In this document: positions 6,403-12,870 of the stretch, one piece after another
Numbering within the stretch: position 1 is the stretch's first letter
Layout of the letters: every line of letters starts with the position of its first letter
DNA from: CAYXVF01 sp964468125
GTDB lineage: Bacteria; Myxococcota; XYA12-FULL-58-9; CAYXVF01
Direction: 5' to 3'
Length of the DNA: 12,870 bases
NCBI GenBank assembly: GCA_964468125.1
Contig: CAYXVF010000144.1
Span: forward strand, 1 to 12,870
Notes under the pieces: model-generated
What the model was told of the DNA's origin: nothing
The model's input: the letters and a program-made list of their open reading frames with translations, nothing else
Database searches by the model: none
Translations under genes and position numbers: made by a program

Positions 6403-7850
6403 CGCTCGAGGATCTCCTGATAGAGCGCGATGTCTAGCATGTCCCGCGCCCCCGCCCGGGCGAGCTCGACGAGGGGCTCAGGGTAAACCGACAGGGCCAC
6501 GAAAGCCACGGCGACGAGCGAGCCCACCGCAAAGCCCAGGCGTGAATCAGGCGCCGCAGGGGCCTGCTCCCCGTCACGCCAGGCGGCCCGACTCCATGCG
6601 CGGCAGACGGCGAGCAGCACGAGCGCGCTCGCACTGAGCGCGAGGCCAACGAGAAGCCAGCTCGCCTCCGCGACCGACTGGAGCAACAAGAGCTTCGCCC
6701 AAAAGCCGACCATCGGCGGAAACCCCGCGACGGAGAGCAGGAGCAGGCCGAGCACCGCTGCGCTCCAGGGCGCGTGGCGATAGTAGCCCCCCATCTGGTC
6801 GAGCCGGATGGCGCCGCTGCGTCCTTCCATTTCCGCGATGAAGACAAAGAGTGTCCACACGACGAGCATGTCAGCAAAGGCGTAGGTCAAGACACCTGCG
6901 AGCGCCCCCGCTTCGAGGCGCGCGACGCCGAGGAGCATGAACCCGGACGCGAAGACGATGGTGTGGGCGGCGATGGCGCGCAAGCGCACCTCGGCGAACA
7001 TACCGACCGCACCGATGACAATCGACACGATCGCGGCGATGCTCAGCACCTCGTCGAACCACCACACGGTACCAAAGACCAGCACCCCCGTGCGCAGCAG
7101 CGCGTACACCCCCACCTTCGTGAGCAGGGCCGCCATGGGGATCGCAGCCGACGCGGGGGGAGTCGAATAGGCGAAGGGCAGCCACATGGAGAAAGGAAAG
7201 AGTGCCGCCTTGATCGCAAAACCCACCAAGAAGAAAGCCGCGACCGAATCCAGATGGGTCGTCGTGCCCGCACGCACGATCAGCGAGAGCTCCGCGAAGT
7301 TGAGGGTGCCCGTGCTGCCGTAGAGCAGCGCGATTCCGAGGAGGAAACTCGCCGAGGAGAAGAAATTGAGCACCGCGTAGCGCAGAGCCGCTCCGCTCTG
7401 CTCCCGCGCGTTGCCGAGAGCAACGAGCACAAAGGACGACAGGAGCAGAACTTCAAACCAGACGTAGAGATTGAAGATGTCCGCCGTCACGAACGCGCCC
7501 TGCACCCCGAGGACGAGCCCGTTCAGCAAGGGCCAGTAGAGCCTGGAAGACTCGCGGCGAAAAACCTGACGGGCGGTGGTCGCTGCATGAACGATCGCCG
7601 CAAAGAGCACGAATCCGGCCGAAGCATGGTCGACGTAGAGGATGATGCCAAAGGGCGCCTCCCAGCCTCCCACCGCCACGTGCACTGGCCCCCGGCTCGA
7701 AACCTCGCGGAGCAGGAGCCCCGCGACGGCGAGCGAGCCCAACGCGCCGAGCGCGGCGAAGAGGCGTTGCACCGACGGCAAACGATTCGTTGCAAAGGTC
7801 GCGATCAGCGTGAGCAGGGGTACTACGAGGGGCCAGAGTGGGAGGTTCAT
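6399..7850 (-). CDS. mrpD: Mrp Na+/H+ antiporter subunit D (NuoM/NuoN-like)
   Basis: The product is 483 residues with about 14 membrane helices. MrpD is one of two large antiporter-like subunits of the Mrp complex, homologous to complex I subunits NuoL/M/N and thought to conduct protons. Visible hallmarks are VWFEVLLLSSF (130-140, key Glu133), FAIKAALFPFSMWLP (211-225, key Lys214), PPASAAIPMAALLTKVGVYA (231-250, Lys245) and SVAGFPPMVGFWAK (373-386, Lys386). One region is unusual. Where MrpD proteins normally read like YHIISQIGYM and later HH..VK..LF, this protein has AAHTIVFASGFM (294-305) and FADMLVVWTLF (325-335), so the usual His/Lys of that helix are absent (Val331 at the Lys position by my alignment). 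The reading frame is intact there. Start ATG 7850 has GGAGGG upstream (7864-7859) and overlaps the mrpC stop (ATGA). Confidence 0.93.
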   Translation of the reverse strand: MNLPLWPLVVPLLTLIATFATNRLPSVQRLFAALGALGSLAVAGLLLREVSSRGPVHVAVGGWEAPFGIILYVDHASAGFVLFAAIVHAATTARQVFRRESSRLYWPLLNGLVLGVQGAFVTADIFNLYVWFEVLLLSSFVLVALGNAREQSGAALRYAVLNFFSSASFLLGIALLYGSTGTLNFAELSLIVRAGTTTHLDSVAAFFLVGFAIKAALFPFSMWLPFAYSTPPASAAIPMAALLTKVGVYALLRTGVLVFGTVWWFDEVLSIAAIVSIVIGAVGMFAEVRLRAIAAHTIVFASGFMLLGVARLEAGALAGVLTYAFADMLVVWTLFVFIAEMEGRSGAIRLDQMGGYYRHAPWSAAVLGLLLLSVAGFPPMVGFWAKLLLLQSVAEASWLLVGLALSASALVLLAVCRAWSRAAWRDGEQAPAAPDSRLGFAVGSLVAVAFVALSVYPEPLVELARAGARDMLDIALYQEILER

Positions 7851-8227
7851 GCGGCGAGCCCTCCGTCACCCTCTTGGTCGTCGTCCTCCTCCGCAATGCG
7901 AAGCTGGTCCGTATCGAGCGTCTCCAGATTTCGAAACACGCGGAAGGCGAGGGTGAGGGCGAAGGCGGTGAGACTGAAGCTGATCACGATGGCGGTCAAC
8001 ATTAGCGCTTGGGGCAGGGGGTTCGCGCTCTCCGTAAGGGTCTTCGCATCCGCGCCGATCAGCGGCGGTGCGCCGCGGGTGAGCCGGCCAGCGACGAAGA
8101 CGAACAGGTTGACCGCGTTCGAGAGCAGAACGAAACCGACGAGCAGACGGAGGAGCCCGCGTTTCATGAAGGCGTAGAGCGAGGCACCGAGCATGCCGCC
8201 GGCGACGATGGCGAGCACAACCTCCAT
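7847..8227 (-). CDS. mrpC: Mrp Na+/H+ antiporter subunit C (NuoK-like)
   Basis: The product is 126 residues with three membrane helices (about 3-21, 28-47 and 73-97) and a very acidic, Asp/Glu-rich cytosolic tail (105-122). MrpC is homologous to NuoK of complex I. The signature NPLPQALMLTAIVISFSLTA (69-88) is clear. The family more often has Asp where Asn69 stands. Start ATG 8227 is preceded by AGGAGG about nine bases upstream, inside the end of mrpB. The stop overlaps mrpD's start (ATGA 7850-7847). The acidic tail is longer than I would expect for the family core and may be lineage-specific. Confidence 0.93.
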   Translation of the reverse strand: MEVVLAIVAGGMLGASLYAFMKRGLLRLLVGFVLLSNAVNLFVFVAGRLTRGAPPLIGADAKTLTESANPLPQALMLTAIVISFSLTAFALTLAFRVFRNLETLDTDQLRIAEEDDDQEGDGGLAA

Positions 8228-8231
8228 CTCC

Positions 8232-8672
8232 CTAGTCCTCCTCTTCCACGAGTCGCTCGGGGCGAAGCTCGAGACGAAGAATGATCAGCGACACGACCCC
8301 CACGACGGTCCAATACACCCCCACGTCGAACAGGAGCGTCGACCCGAGCTCGTAGTGCCCGCTGCCCGGAAGCGGAACGGAGACCCACAGGCTCGTGAGC
8401 AGCGGCTCTCCGAAGAAGGTGGGGAGCAGGGCGGCCGCGGCCGCGCAGGCGAGACCGAAGCTCGCCATCGTATCCGGCGGAACCACGAGACGCGCCCGCG
8501 CCTCGCTCGCACCGCGGGCGAGCATCCACAACCCCACCGTCGCAGCCGCCGCGAGCCCCCCGACGAAACCACCGCCGGGCTCGTGATGGCCGCGCAAGAG
8601 CACGAAGAACGAGAACAGGGCCATCACCGGAAAGATCACCGCGGCCATGACGCGCAAGAGCAGTGAATACAT
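8232..8672 (-). CDS. mrpB: Mrp Na+/H+ antiporter subunit B
   Basis: The product is 146 residues with about four membrane helices (7-27, 36-53, 69-85 and 113-133). MrpB is a small subunit homologous to MBH subunit F. The signatures are LLRGHHEPGGGFVGGLAAAA (25-44) and ELGSTLLFDVGVYWTVVGVV (108-127), the latter carrying the acidic residue Asp116 typical of the family. The frame is open further upstream to 8735, but the start is ATG 8672. There AAGGAA lies seven bases upstream, the protein begins at the first helix, and the A of the ATG is the last base of the mrpA stop (TGATG). Having a separate mrpB gene beside a full-length mrpA makes this the seven-gene (group 1) Mrp type rather than the fused A/B type. 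Confidence 0.94.
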   Translation of the reverse strand: MYSLLLRVMAAVIFPVMALFSFFVLLRGHHEPGGGFVGGLAAAATVGLWMLARGASEARARLVVPPDTMASFGLACAAAAALLPTFFGEPLLTSLWVSVPLPGSGHYELGSTLLFDVGVYWTVVGVVSLIILRLELRPERLVEEED

Positions 8673-10969
8673 CAGCGCGTTCCTTTCTCGTGGGAGTCCG
8701 TGCGGGCCTGCGTGCGCGCAACGAGGAGCGCCCAAACGCCGATCCCCGCGAGCGCGAGGACGGTGATCTCGCCCAGCGTATCAAAGGCACGAAAATCGAC
8801 GAGGATCACGTTGACCACGTTGCGGCCGTGCGCCTCTACGTAAGAGTTCTTTAGATACCACTCACTGACTTCCGACTCGAAAGGCCGGGCGAGGAGCATC
8901 AGCAAAAGCACGCTCGTCGACGCTCCCGTCAGCGCCGCGACCCCCGCTTCCAGAACGCTGCGGGTCTTCGAGCGCGTGTCCTCGAGCTCGCGCGGCATGT
9001 GGACGAGCGTCAAAACGAAGAGAAAGACCGTCAACGTCTCGACCGCGAGCTGCGTCATCGCCACATCCGGGGCGCTGAAGAGCAGATAGATCAGCGCCAG
9101 GGTGAACCCCGTGATCCCCGCCGCCATGAAAGCGGTGACCGCATTGCGCGTGGTGACTGCGGCCCAGGCGCTCGCGATCAGCAAAAACGCGAGGATCGCT
9201 TCGTGCAGCCGGACCGCACCGACGCTGGGCCAAGCGCCGTCGATGTCCGCGAGTACAAACACGAAGACAACGACGGTGAGCGAGCCGACGACGGTGAGGA
9301 TCGCGCCACTCATGACCCGTGGATAGAGTCGGTGAATCGCCACCCGCGAGACGCGATAGAGCGACAGAAGGAGGGCCTCAAACAGCCGCGAGGCCCAGCC
9401 ATGGTAGATCTCGAAGGCACCGCGTGCCCAGGCGAGGGACCAGGGGCGCTCCCCCAGGAGCACGAGGCCCACACCGAGAGCGTAAGTGACGAGGGTGGCA
9501 ACGAGCGCCGGCGTGAGACCGTGCCAGAGCGCCAGATGGGTGCCATGGGCGTGGGCGAGGATCGCACCCGTCGCGGAGCTCGCGAGCGGATCGAGCATGC
9601 CCGGGACGCAGCCGAAGAGAAGCCCCAAGAATGCGACCACGAGCGCCGGCACCGCGAGCCCTCGCGGTTCTGACACCGAATGGCTGCTCTTTGCGCCGAG
9701 GAGCGGGCGGATCAGGAGCGCCGCCGCCGCAATGAGCGCGACGTTCGCGAGCACGAAGGCGCCGAGCTCAAGCGCGCGCTCGAAGCCCCCGTCGAGGGTC
9801 GCTTCATAGGCGAGCTCCTTGCCGATGAAGCCCAAAAAGGGCGGAAGACCCGCCATGGACGCGCAGGCGAGCGCGACCCCAGCGCTTGTGAGCGGAAGCG
9901 TGCGGCGAAGCCCATGGAGCTCGGAGCGGTTTCGTGTACCGGTCGCGTGGTCGATGCTGCCTGCGGCCATGAAGAGCGCGGCTTTGTAGGAGGCGTGCAC
10001 GACGAGGTAGACGACCGCTGCCTCCACCGCCAAGGGACTCGCGACCCCGAGAAGCGCCACGAACAGGCCGAGGGCCATGACCGTCGTGTAGGCGAGAACG
10101 TATTTGAGGTCATCGAATTTGAGCGATGCATAGGCCGCGCTGACCATCGTGAAGCAGCCAACGATGACGAGAGTCGGGGTCCAGGCCGCGTGCTCGGCGA
10201 AAAGCGGGCTCAGGCGCGCGAGCAGGTAGACACCGCCTTTGACCATCGTTGCGGAGTGCAGATAGGCGCTGACCGGCGTGGGCCCCGCCATCGCCGCCGG
10301 CAACCAAAAATGAAAAGGAAACTGCGCCGACTTCGTGAAGGCTGCGATGAACACCAGGATCAGCGCTGCGGTCGCGAGCTCGGGAGCGATGGGATCCCCG
10401 GCGGCGAGCCACTCGGAGATCCGAAAACTCCCAAAACCGGATGCGAGCACCAGGATCGCCCCCAAGAGAGCCAAACCGCCCGCGCCGGTCACCACGAGCG
10501 CCTTGCGCGCCGCGCGCCGCGCCGATTCTTTGCCGTGCTCGAAACCGATGAGAAGAAAAGAGCTCAGGCTCGTCAGCTCCCAGAAGACGAAGAGGGTGAT
10601 CGCGTCGTCGGCGAGGACCAGTCCGAGCATCGAGCCCATGAACGCAAACAGGAGCACGAAGAAGCGGGTCACGAACGGATGCGATCGCATGTAGAACGCC
10701 GCATAGACCACCACGGCGACGCCTACTCCGAGGACCAAGAGCGCAAAGAGACGCGACAGCCCATCGAGACGAAAGGCCAGCGCCACGCCGACACTCGGGA
10801 TCCATTGCACCGACTCGGTCAACGCACCGTCACCGACGGGGTGCAGCACGAGCCAGAGAAAGCCATAGAGGGGACCCGCAGCCAGAAGGCTCGACGCCCA
10901 GGGTCCAAGACGGGGGACCCAGGCACTCACGACCACGAGCATCCCGATCAGGAGCAAAACGCCGATCAC
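8672..10969 (-). CDS. mrpA: Mrp Na+/H+ antiporter subunit A (NuoL-like plus MrpA C-terminal domain)
   Basis: The product is 765 residues, close to full-length MrpA (about 800). The N-terminal two thirds is a NuoL-like antiporter domain with VFWELTSLSSFLLIGFE (128-144, Glu131), FTKSAQFPFHFWLP (211-224, Lys213), SAYLHSATMVKGGVYLLAR (234-252, Lys244), VHASYKAALFMAAGSIDHAT (324-343, His325 and Lys329) and GLPPFLGFIGKE (374-385, Lys384). Unlike mrpD here, these proton-path residues are all kept. The C-terminal third holds the MrpA-specific part: NAVTAFMAAGITGFTLALIY (609-628), LFSAPDVAMTQLAVETL (630-646) and NVVNVILVDFRAFDTLGEIT (717-736), the last two matching MBH subunits D and E. It works with MrpD to exchange cytoplasmic Na+ (or K+) for protons. 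Start GTG 10969 overlaps the mrpG stop as GTGA, with GAGGGGG about seven bases upstream. Confidence 0.95.
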   Translation of the reverse strand: MIGVLLLIGMLVVVSAWVPRLGPWASSLLAAGPLYGFLWLVLHPVGDGALTESVQWIPSVGVALAFRLDGLSRLFALLVLGVGVAVVVYAAFYMRSHPFVTRFFVLLFAFMGSMLGLVLADDAITLFVFWELTSLSSFLLIGFEHGKESARRAARKALVVTGAGGLALLGAILVLASGFGSFRISEWLAAGDPIAPELATAALILVFIAAFTKSAQFPFHFWLPAAMAGPTPVSAYLHSATMVKGGVYLLARLSPLFAEHAAWTPTLVIVGCFTMVSAAYASLKFDDLKYVLAYTTVMALGLFVALLGVASPLAVEAAVVYLVVHASYKAALFMAAGSIDHATGTRNRSELHGLRRTLPLTSAGVALACASMAGLPPFLGFIGKELAYEATLDGGFERALELGAFVLANVALIAAAALLIRPLLGAKSSHSVSEPRGLAVPALVVAFLGLLFGCVPGMLDPLASSATGAILAHAHGTHLALWHGLTPALVATLVTYALGVGLVLLGERPWSLAWARGAFEIYHGWASRLFEALLLSLYRVSRVAIHRLYPRVMSGAILTVVGSLTVVVFVFVLADIDGAWPSVGAVRLHEAILAFLLIASAWAAVTTRNAVTAFMAAGITGFTLALIYLLFSAPDVAMTQLAVETLTVFLFVLTLVHMPRELEDTRSKTRSVLEAGVAALTGASTSVLLLMLLARPFESEVSEWYLKNSYVEAHGRNVVNVILVDFRAFDTLGEITVLALAGIGVWALLVARTQARTDSHEKGTR
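8680..8684 (-). promoter_or_regulatory. Ribosome binding site of mrpB
   Basis: AGGAA on the minus strand lies seven bases before the ATG at 8672, within the last codons of mrpA. It decides the mrpB start against the longer in-frame option at 8735. Confidence 0.6.
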
Positions 10970-11349
10970 GGTGCGGCCCCCTCATCCGTGTCGGCTTGGG
11001 GCGGTTCGCTTTCGCTTTCGCTGTAGGCTTCGGCGATCTCGTCGACGACAGTCGAGCGCGCAACCGGCGCCTTCGACAAATAAGCGGCTCGCCCGATCAT
11101 TTGCGCCCCAACCGGCGCGGTCAGCAATACAAAGAGCACGACCCCCACCGCACGGGTGATCACCGACGGCTCGCCAAAGACCGTGGCGGTCGCGAGCATG
11201 AAGAACGCGACGCCGACGGTGCCCGCCTTCGTCACCGCGTGCATCCGGGTGAAGGCATCGGGAAAGCGCAGGAGTCCGAGCACCGCGCTCAGGGTGAAGA
11301 AAGATCCGAGCGCGATGAACAGCGCGGCGACGAGCTCGCTAATCGCCAC
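10966..11349 (-). CDS. mrpG: Mrp Na+/H+ antiporter subunit G
   Basis: The product is 127 residues from this start (129 from GTG 11355) with three membrane helices and an acidic, Ser/Glu-rich tail. The signature LLRFPDAFTRMHAVTKAGTV (residues 28-47 counted from 11355) is diagnostic for MrpG/PhaG. There is no ATG at the 5' end. Two GTG codons are possible, and GTG 11349 is preferred because GGAG (11360-11357) lies seven bases upstream, whereas it is only one base from GTG 11355. The gene overlaps mrpF by 11 bases (17 with the alternative start) and shares GTGA with mrpA. In the classical operon mrpG is last, but here it is second. Confidence 0.92.
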   Translation of the reverse strand: MAISELVAALFIALGSFFTLSAVLGLLRFPDAFTRMHAVTKAGTVGVAFFMLATATVFGEPSVITRAVGVVLFVLLTAPVGAQMIGRAAYLSKAPVARSTVVDEIAEAYSESESEPPQADTDEGAAP

Positions 11350-11626
11350 GAACACGCTCCGTCGTGCGTTCGATGAATCGGGCGATCGCGACGGTTCCGA
11401 GAAAGGAAATCAACGAGAGCACGAGCGCGACGTCGAGCAAAGCGCCTACGCCGGTCAAGAGTGCGCTGACTCCGATCAGGCACGTGACCGCGAAGGCGAC
11501 CATGTCGATGGCAATGGCGCGATCCGCGAGATGAGGCCCGCGCAGGACGGCGACTCCGCCGGCGGTGACGCAGATCACGAGAAGCGCGAGGGCGAAGAGG
11601 AGCAGGGAATGAAACCATTCGGTCAT
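11339..11626 (-). CDS. mrpF: Mrp Na+/H+ antiporter subunit F
   Basis: The product is 95 residues, the usual size, with three membrane helices (about 7-27, 36-55 and 62-83). MrpF is a small subunit homologous to MBH subunit B. It shows VLRGPHLADRAIAIDMVAF (27-45) and LISFLGTVAIARFIER (72-87), both family signatures. The frame is open to 11935, but the upstream part lies over the divergent promoter region and glycosyltransferase gene and is Arg/Pro/Ser-rich shadow sequence, so ATG 11626 is taken as the start. No strong Shine-Dalgarno is visible (GGAACG lies farther upstream, 11641-11636). It is the first gene of the antiporter operon, in place of mrpA. Confidence 0.92.
   Translation of the reverse strand: MTEWFHSLLLFALALLVICVTAGGVAVLRGPHLADRAIAIDMVAFAVTCLIGVSALLTGVGALLDVALVLSLISFLGTVAIARFIERTTERVRGD
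11357..11360 (-). promoter_or_regulatory. Ribosome binding site of mrpG
   Basis: GGAG on the minus strand, inside the end of mrpF, is seven bases before GTG 11349 and one base before GTG 11355. The spacing favours 11349 as the true start. Confidence 0.5.
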
Positions 11627-11733
11627 CAAAACGTCCGTTCCGCGGGCTGAGCGCACAATCCCCAAAAAGGCCGCCGCCGGACGCCGCCGATCGGGCTTGA
11701 ATCGCCCTCGGGTCTCACTACACTCGGTGCGCG
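11627..11733 (+). other. Divergent intergenic region between mrpF and the glycosyltransferase gene
   Basis: This is the only substantial non-coding stretch (107 bases). It must carry promoters for the minus-strand mrp operon and the plus-strand glycosyltransferase gene. A direct repeat GCCGCCG, six bases, GCCGCCG sits at about 11671-11690, and a weak inverted repeat GGGC, seven bases, GCCC overlaps the candidate plus-strand -35 box. I find no convincing -35/-10 pair for mrpF. Confidence 0.5.
11697..11724 (+). promoter_or_regulatory. Candidate sigma-70-like promoter of the glycosyltransferase gene
   Basis: TTGAAT (11697-11702) and TACACT (11719-11724) are separated by 16 bases, matching the -35/-10 consensus at four of six positions each. 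Transcription would begin near 11730-11734, at or just before the ATG (11734), giving little or no 5' leader. The absence of a Shine-Dalgarno before that ATG fits this. It is predicted from sequence only. Confidence 0.4.
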
Positions 11734-12852
11734 ATGAAGACGGTGCTTCAGATTCGCGCGGGGGGCAAGATGCTCGGGGCCGAGCGGGTCGTGCTCGACA
11801 TCGCGACGCACTCGGAGCACTTCGGATACCGCTCGATCGTGGCCATGCCCTGGGGTCGTGGTGAGCCCGAGCCCGAGCTGCTACGCCTGTGCCGTGAGGC
11901 CGGCGTCGAGACCGTCCCCCTTCGAGGGTCATCACAATTCAGTGTCCGCCCCGTTTGGATCCTGTACCGCGCCTTGCAGCGTGAAGGGGTCAACGTGATC
12001 CACAGCCACGGCTATCGGGAGGACCTCTACGCGGTGGCAGCGGCGCGGGGTCAGGCCATGGTGGCGACGAATCATCTTTGGAAGCGTACGACCTTGCGGC
12101 TGCGCCTCTACGCGGCGGTGGACCAGCGCCTCCTGCACCGCTTTGACCACGTGGTGGCGGTCTCGCGGCCGATCGCCGACGAGATGGAGCGCGCCGGCAT
12201 CGCCCCGGTGAGCACGGTTTTCAACGGCGTGAGCACCGATCGATTCGTCGAGCGACCCCGTGGAGACGCGGCTCGACGATCGCGCGAAGCCCTAGGGCTG
12301 CCGGTGCAGAAGCTGGTCGTGACGATGGTGAGCAGCCTCACCCCGGAAAAGGGCCACGCGCTCGCCCTCGAGGCGGTGCAGCGCCTCTGGGAGCACGACT
12401 TCGTGCTCGCGATTGTCGGCGAAGGCCGGCTCGAAGACACCCTCCAGGAAACGGTGCGCGCCAAGGGACTCGATGATCGGGTGCGTTTTTTGGGACGCCG
12501 ATCGGATGTTCCGGAGATCCTGGCGGTAACGGACGTCTATTTGATGACCTCCCATGCGGAGGGGCTTCCGATCGCGCTGCTCGAAGCGATGGCGGCCGGT
12601 TGCGCGGTGGTCTCGACGTCCGTCGGCGAGATCGCGAGCGTGATCGAGCCGGAAATCAGCGGACTGCTCGTCGCGACAGAGCCTGCACCGATCGCCCGGG
12701 CACTCGACCGTGTGCTCAGCGACCACGGCTTCCGCGGACGGCTCGCGAACGGCGCCCGGACGCGGGTTCTCGAGCATTTCTCCGCCGATGAAATGACCCG
12801 CCACTACTGCGCGATCTACGACGAAGCCCTGGCCGCCCGAGCCTCGGCGTAG
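11734..12852 (+). CDS. GT4-family glycosyltransferase (GT-B fold)
   Basis: The product is 372 residues, normal for the family. GT4 enzymes transfer a sugar from a nucleotide-sugar donor, with retention, onto lipid-linked or polysaccharide acceptors at the cytosolic face of the membrane. The N-terminal acceptor domain has the glycine-rich QIRAGGKMLGAERVVLDIA (6-24), VIHSHGYREDLYA (88-100) and VVAVSRPIADEM (140-151). The linker FNGVSTDRF (163-171) is typical. The C-terminal donor domain shows MVSSLTPEKGHALALEAV (198-215, with Lys206), IVGEGRLEDTL (227-237), VRFLGRRSDVPEIL (250-263) and EGLPIALLEAMAAG (276-289), where Glu276 and Glu284 form the E-x7-E motif. All catalytic signatures are intact. 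It is divergent from the mrp operon and lacks a Shine-Dalgarno. Its sugar and acceptor are unknown, and it plausibly belongs to a surface glycan locus continuing beyond the right edge. Confidence 0.93.
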   Translation: MKTVLQIRAGGKMLGAERVVLDIATHSEHFGYRSIVAMPWGRGEPEPELLRLCREAGVETVPLRGSSQFSVRPVWILYRALQREGVNVIHSHGYREDLYAVAAARGQAMVATNHLWKRTTLRLRLYAAVDQRLLHRFDHVVAVSRPIADEMERAGIAPVSTVFNGVSTDRFVERPRGDAARRSREALGLPVQKLVVTMVSSLTPEKGHALALEAVQRLWEHDFVLAIVGEGRLEDTLQETVRAKGLDDRVRFLGRRSDVPEILAVTDVYLMTSHAEGLPIALLEAMAAGCAVVSTSVGEIASVIEPEISGLLVATEPAPIARALDRVLSDHGFRGRLANGARTRVLEHFSADEMTRHYCAIYDEALAARASA

Positions 12853-12870
12853 CGCGACCGGCGATTCGCT

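Noticed and set aside
6774..8177. 467-codon plus-strand open frame opposite mrpD and mrpC
   Set aside because: Its product is an Arg/Glu/His-rich, low-complexity sequence typical of the antisense of membrane protein genes; the minus-strand mrp genes are unambiguous.
9680..11026. 448-codon plus-strand open frame opposite mrpA and mrpG
   Set aside because: It is the same kind of charged antisense shadow, with no start context or domain.
11671..11690. Direct repeat GCCGCCG as a regulator operator
   Set aside because: The repeat is short and low in complexity in GC-rich DNA, without symmetry or a neighbouring regulator gene; noted only as part of the intergenic region.

Overview
The window is gene-dense, GC-rich DNA (strong G/C preference at third codon positions) with almost no intergenic space. 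Twelve complete genes and one gene cut by the left edge occupy nearly all of it, and most neighbours overlap by 1-17 bases. Codon use, the short overlaps and the gene content (NodU/TobZ-type carbamoyltransferase, BioF2/FemAB-like acyltransferase, GT4 glycosyltransferase, secreted caspase-like protein, Mrp antiporter) suggest a Gram-negative, high-GC environmental bacterium, perhaps of the deltaproteobacterial/Myxococcota type. That placement is inference only. No rRNA, tRNA, CRISPR array, transposase or other mobile element was seen.

Layout. (1) Positions 2-3712, plus strand: a translationally coupled cassette. It holds the C-terminus of an unidentified protein, a small four-helix membrane protein, a secreted caspase/legumain-like putative peptidase with an EF-hand-like loop and a long helical tail, and a carbamoyltransferase. 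(2) Positions 3701-5844, minus strand: a SAM-dependent methyltransferase followed by a BioF2/FemAB-like acyltransferase, joined by an ATGA overlap. The acyltransferase runs tail-to-tail into the carbamoyltransferase with a 12-base overlap. (3) Positions 5896-11626, minus strand: a complete seven-subunit Mrp cation/proton antiporter operon, transcribed in the order F-G-A-B-C-D-E instead of the classical A-to-G. (4) Positions 11627-11733: the only sizeable intergenic region (107 bases), lying between divergent genes. (5) Positions 11734-12852, plus strand: a GT4 glycosyltransferase that may be expressed from a leaderless or nearly leaderless mRNA.

How the genes may work together. The carbamoyltransferase, methyltransferase, acyltransferase and glycosyltransferase are typical enzymes for decorating a surface glycan, glycolipid or secondary metabolite, so the flanks of the window look like parts of one such locus. 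The Mrp operon is a self-contained ion-homeostasis module set in the middle. The most unusual feature is the coupling of a secreted caspase-like protein and a small membrane protein to a carbamoyltransferase in one operon, for which I know no described function.
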